Shown here piece after piece: positions 5,504 through 6,984 of a stretch of 6,984 nt of DNA (position 1 is the stretch's first letter; each line of letters opens with the position of its first letter). The DNA lies in the NCBI GenBank assembly GCA_043778575.1, contig JAYWFX010000062.1, forward strand, positions 1-6,984, written 5' to 3'. Below the pieces are notes generated by a model, which was given only the letters and a program-made list of their open reading frames with translations, was not told the DNA's origin and searched no databases. Source of the DNA: JAYWFX01 sp043778575. Its GTDB lineage: Bacteria > Patescibacteriota > JACMRA01. The position numbers and the translations under genes were made by a program.

Positions 5504-6984
5504 CTATTCCCATAGATTTACTTTTTCTCCAAAATGTGGCCAATACGACTTTACTTGATTTGGTACAAGCGATTCTATTTCATTCCCAAAAGCAAGGCTA
5601 GCATCTCGTTCTCCGTGCATGAGAAAAACAGTAAGTGGGTCAGTTGATTTATTTGATCCTTTTCTGCTCTCAAGCAAGTTGAAAATCCAGTCTTTGAGAG
5701 TTTTTTGATCAGCGTGAGCGGAGAATTCATTGATAATCTCTATCTTTACCATTACTTTTTTTATTTTTCCCTCGAGGATTATTTCAGTCGCACCATCCAA
5801 TATTTGTCTACCAAGTGTGCCAGTTCCCTGATAACCCACGATTAAAAGAGTATTTTTCGGCTCTTCAATATGAAAGTATAGATGTTTTAGAATTCGACCA
5901 CCTGTTATCATGCCACTGCCTGCGATAATTACGCAGGGCTTAGTGTTTGTGTTGAGTTTCTTGCTATCCATTGATGATTTTAATATCTCCAACATTTTAA
6001 AGTTGAGAGGGTTTGCCTTTTGTCCTATTTTTGTTTTATAGTCTTCATCGTACAGCTCAGGCGATTCTAGGCAAATCTGTAGCACTTTTGATGCCATTGG
6101 AGAGTCTAGGTAAATCGGAACTCTTGGTATTCGGTTTTCTTGCATCAATTCTACAATATAGTAGATTACTTCTTGTGCTCGCTCTACTGAGAATGCTGGA
6201 AGTAGTATCATACCATCGTTTCGAATGCAGTCCCCAATCACTTTTCTGAGTTTCTCTTTTGGATTCAGTTTTCCGTGAAGTCTGTTTCCATATGTGGTTT
6301 CGATAAAAGCGTGAGTAAGCCCGACAAACGACCGATTGTTGATAAAAGGCATTTCTGGATCTTGGATAATAGGTTTGTTGATATTGCCAAAGTCTCCTGA
6401 AAAAGCCACCTGTTTACCACTGGAAATTTCGGTGATGATAAGCCAAGCAGAGCCAAGTATGTGTCCATCATCAAAAAATTCTACCTGTAGATTAGGGTGA
6501 ATGCTAAAGGGTTTGTGATACTCAAATGTCCGAAATCGTGTCATTGTTTGCTCGACATGATCTTGTTGGTATAAACCTAGGTTCTCTAAGCGTGTGTTTG
6601 TGGAGTCAATTGATGTATCTGCTGTGATTTGCGGCATCCCATTTCCAATCTTGGCGATCTTTGTCTTGATCAAACCTTTTGTTAGTTGAAATAGTTCTAT
6701 ATCTCCATTGTCTTGTTTTAGTTGTAGCTCAGTTTTTTTGAGTCCTGCCAACGAAGTGTCAACATGTTCTTCTGTATTGAGTTTTGCGGCGTCCATCATG
6801 ACTACTTCGGCTATTTTTTTTGTCGCTAAAGTACTATAGATTTTGCCCCCAAAACCATTTTTTACCAAATAGGGAATACGACCACAATGATCAAGGTGGG
6901 CATGAGTCAGCACAATACAATCCAAAGTCCTCGGATCAAACAATAGGTGTGAGTTAATTTTGAATAGGTTGATCTTTTGACCAG
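5504..6984 (-). CDS. Beta-CASP metallo-beta-lactamase RNase (YSH1/CPSF-like), 5' end outside the window
   Basis: This is a zinc-dependent RNA endo/exonuclease of the bacterial COG1236-type beta-CASP family. The frame is open to the right edge. The TTG at 6941-6943 is not the start, because the codons upstream read NSHLLFDPRTLD, a continuous family-like sequence; roughly 40-50 N-terminal residues are probably missing. Numbered from that TTG, the motifs are THAHLDH (13-19, zinc ligands), DGHILGSA (159-166), SGDFGN (182-187), beta-CASP motif A IETTYG (214-219, E215), SGMITGGRILKHL (343-355, H354), GYQGTGTLGRQ (370-380) and SAHADQ (408-413, H410), with MHGERDA at 442-448. All catalytic residues in view are present, so it should be active. 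About 70 residues (60-130) separate the first lactamase block from the next, longer than I expect. Substrates are unknown; RNA maturation or decay is the likely role. The gene is convergent with the ribosomal operon. Confidence 0.93.
   Translation of the reverse strand, partial: GQKINLFKINSHLLFDPRTLDCIVLTHAHLDHCGRIPYLVKNGFGGKIYSTLATKKIAEVVMMDAAKLNTEEHVDTSLAGLKKTELQLKQDNGDIELFQLTKGLIKTKIAKIGNGMPQITADTSIDSTNTRLENLGLYQQDHVEQTMTRFRTFEYHKPFSIHPNLQVEFFDDGHILGSAWLIITEISSGKQVAFSGDFGNINKPIIQDPEMPFINNRSFVGLTHAFIETTYGNRLHGKLNPKEKLRKVIGDCIRNDGMILLPAFSVERAQEVIYYIVELMQENRIPRVPIYLDSPMASKVLQICLESPELYDEDYKTKIGQKANPLNFKMLEILKSSMDSKKLNTNTKPCVIIAGSGMITGGRILKHLYFHIEEPKNTLLIVGYQGTGTLGRQILDGATEIILEGKIKKVMVKIEIINEFSAHADQKTLKDWIFNLLESRKGSNKSTDPLTVFLMHGERDASLAFGNEIESLVPNQVKSYWPHFGEKVNLWE

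Noticed and set aside
6941..6943. TTG as the start of the beta-CASP RNase.
   Set aside because: The frame stays open to the window edge with family-like residues before it, and the N-terminal strands of the lactamase fold would be missing.
54..6984. Recoded UGA (code 25, as in Absconditabacteria/Gracilibacteria), suggested by the absence of TGA stops in eight genes.
   Set aside because: None of the roughly 2300 codons in these genes is an in-frame TGA, which would be unexpected if TGA were a glycine codon. Eight stops are too few to treat the lack of TGA stops as meaningful.

Overview
This AT-rich window looks like bacterial chromosome from a reduced-genome lineage. My best guess is Patescibacteria/CPR. 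The reasons are a short DnaE, a small two-helix VirB2/TrbC-like pilin of the kind scattered through those genomes, a scrambled ribosomal-protein order, tight gene packing, and no convincing Shine-Dalgarno sequence before any visible start. This placement is inference. The standard genetic code fits: no gene has an in-frame TGA, and all eight genes end in TAA (4) or TAG (4).

Layout. At 54-2867 (+) is a DNA polymerase III alpha subunit with an intact polymerase active site. Its PHP metal site is erased, and the protein ends just after the helix-hairpin-helix region, so it lacks the OB-fold and tau-binding parts. Eleven bases later, 2879-3250 (+) encodes a small pilin-like membrane protein. A 131-base gap follows, holding only weak promoter-like motifs and one AT-rich inverted repeat. 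Then comes a compact run at 3382-5411 (+): greA, rplU (bL21), rplQ (bL17), rplM (uL13) and rpsL (uS12), with gaps of 1, 30, 9 and 19 bases. It is closed by a hairpin-plus-T-tract terminator at 5453-5478. A convergent minus-strand gene, 5504 to the right edge, encodes a beta-CASP metallo-beta-lactamase RNase. Its 5' end lies outside the window.

Function. The greA-rpsL run couples a transcription elongation factor to four ribosomal proteins, so it is probably one growth-linked operon. The usual partners are missing: bL27 after bL21, uS9 after uL13, and uS7 after uS12. The dnaE-pilin pair is probably co-transcribed, but no functional link is evident. I found no mobile element, CRISPR array, tRNA or rRNA, and no clear novel multi-gene system. 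The most unusual object is the minimal DnaE.
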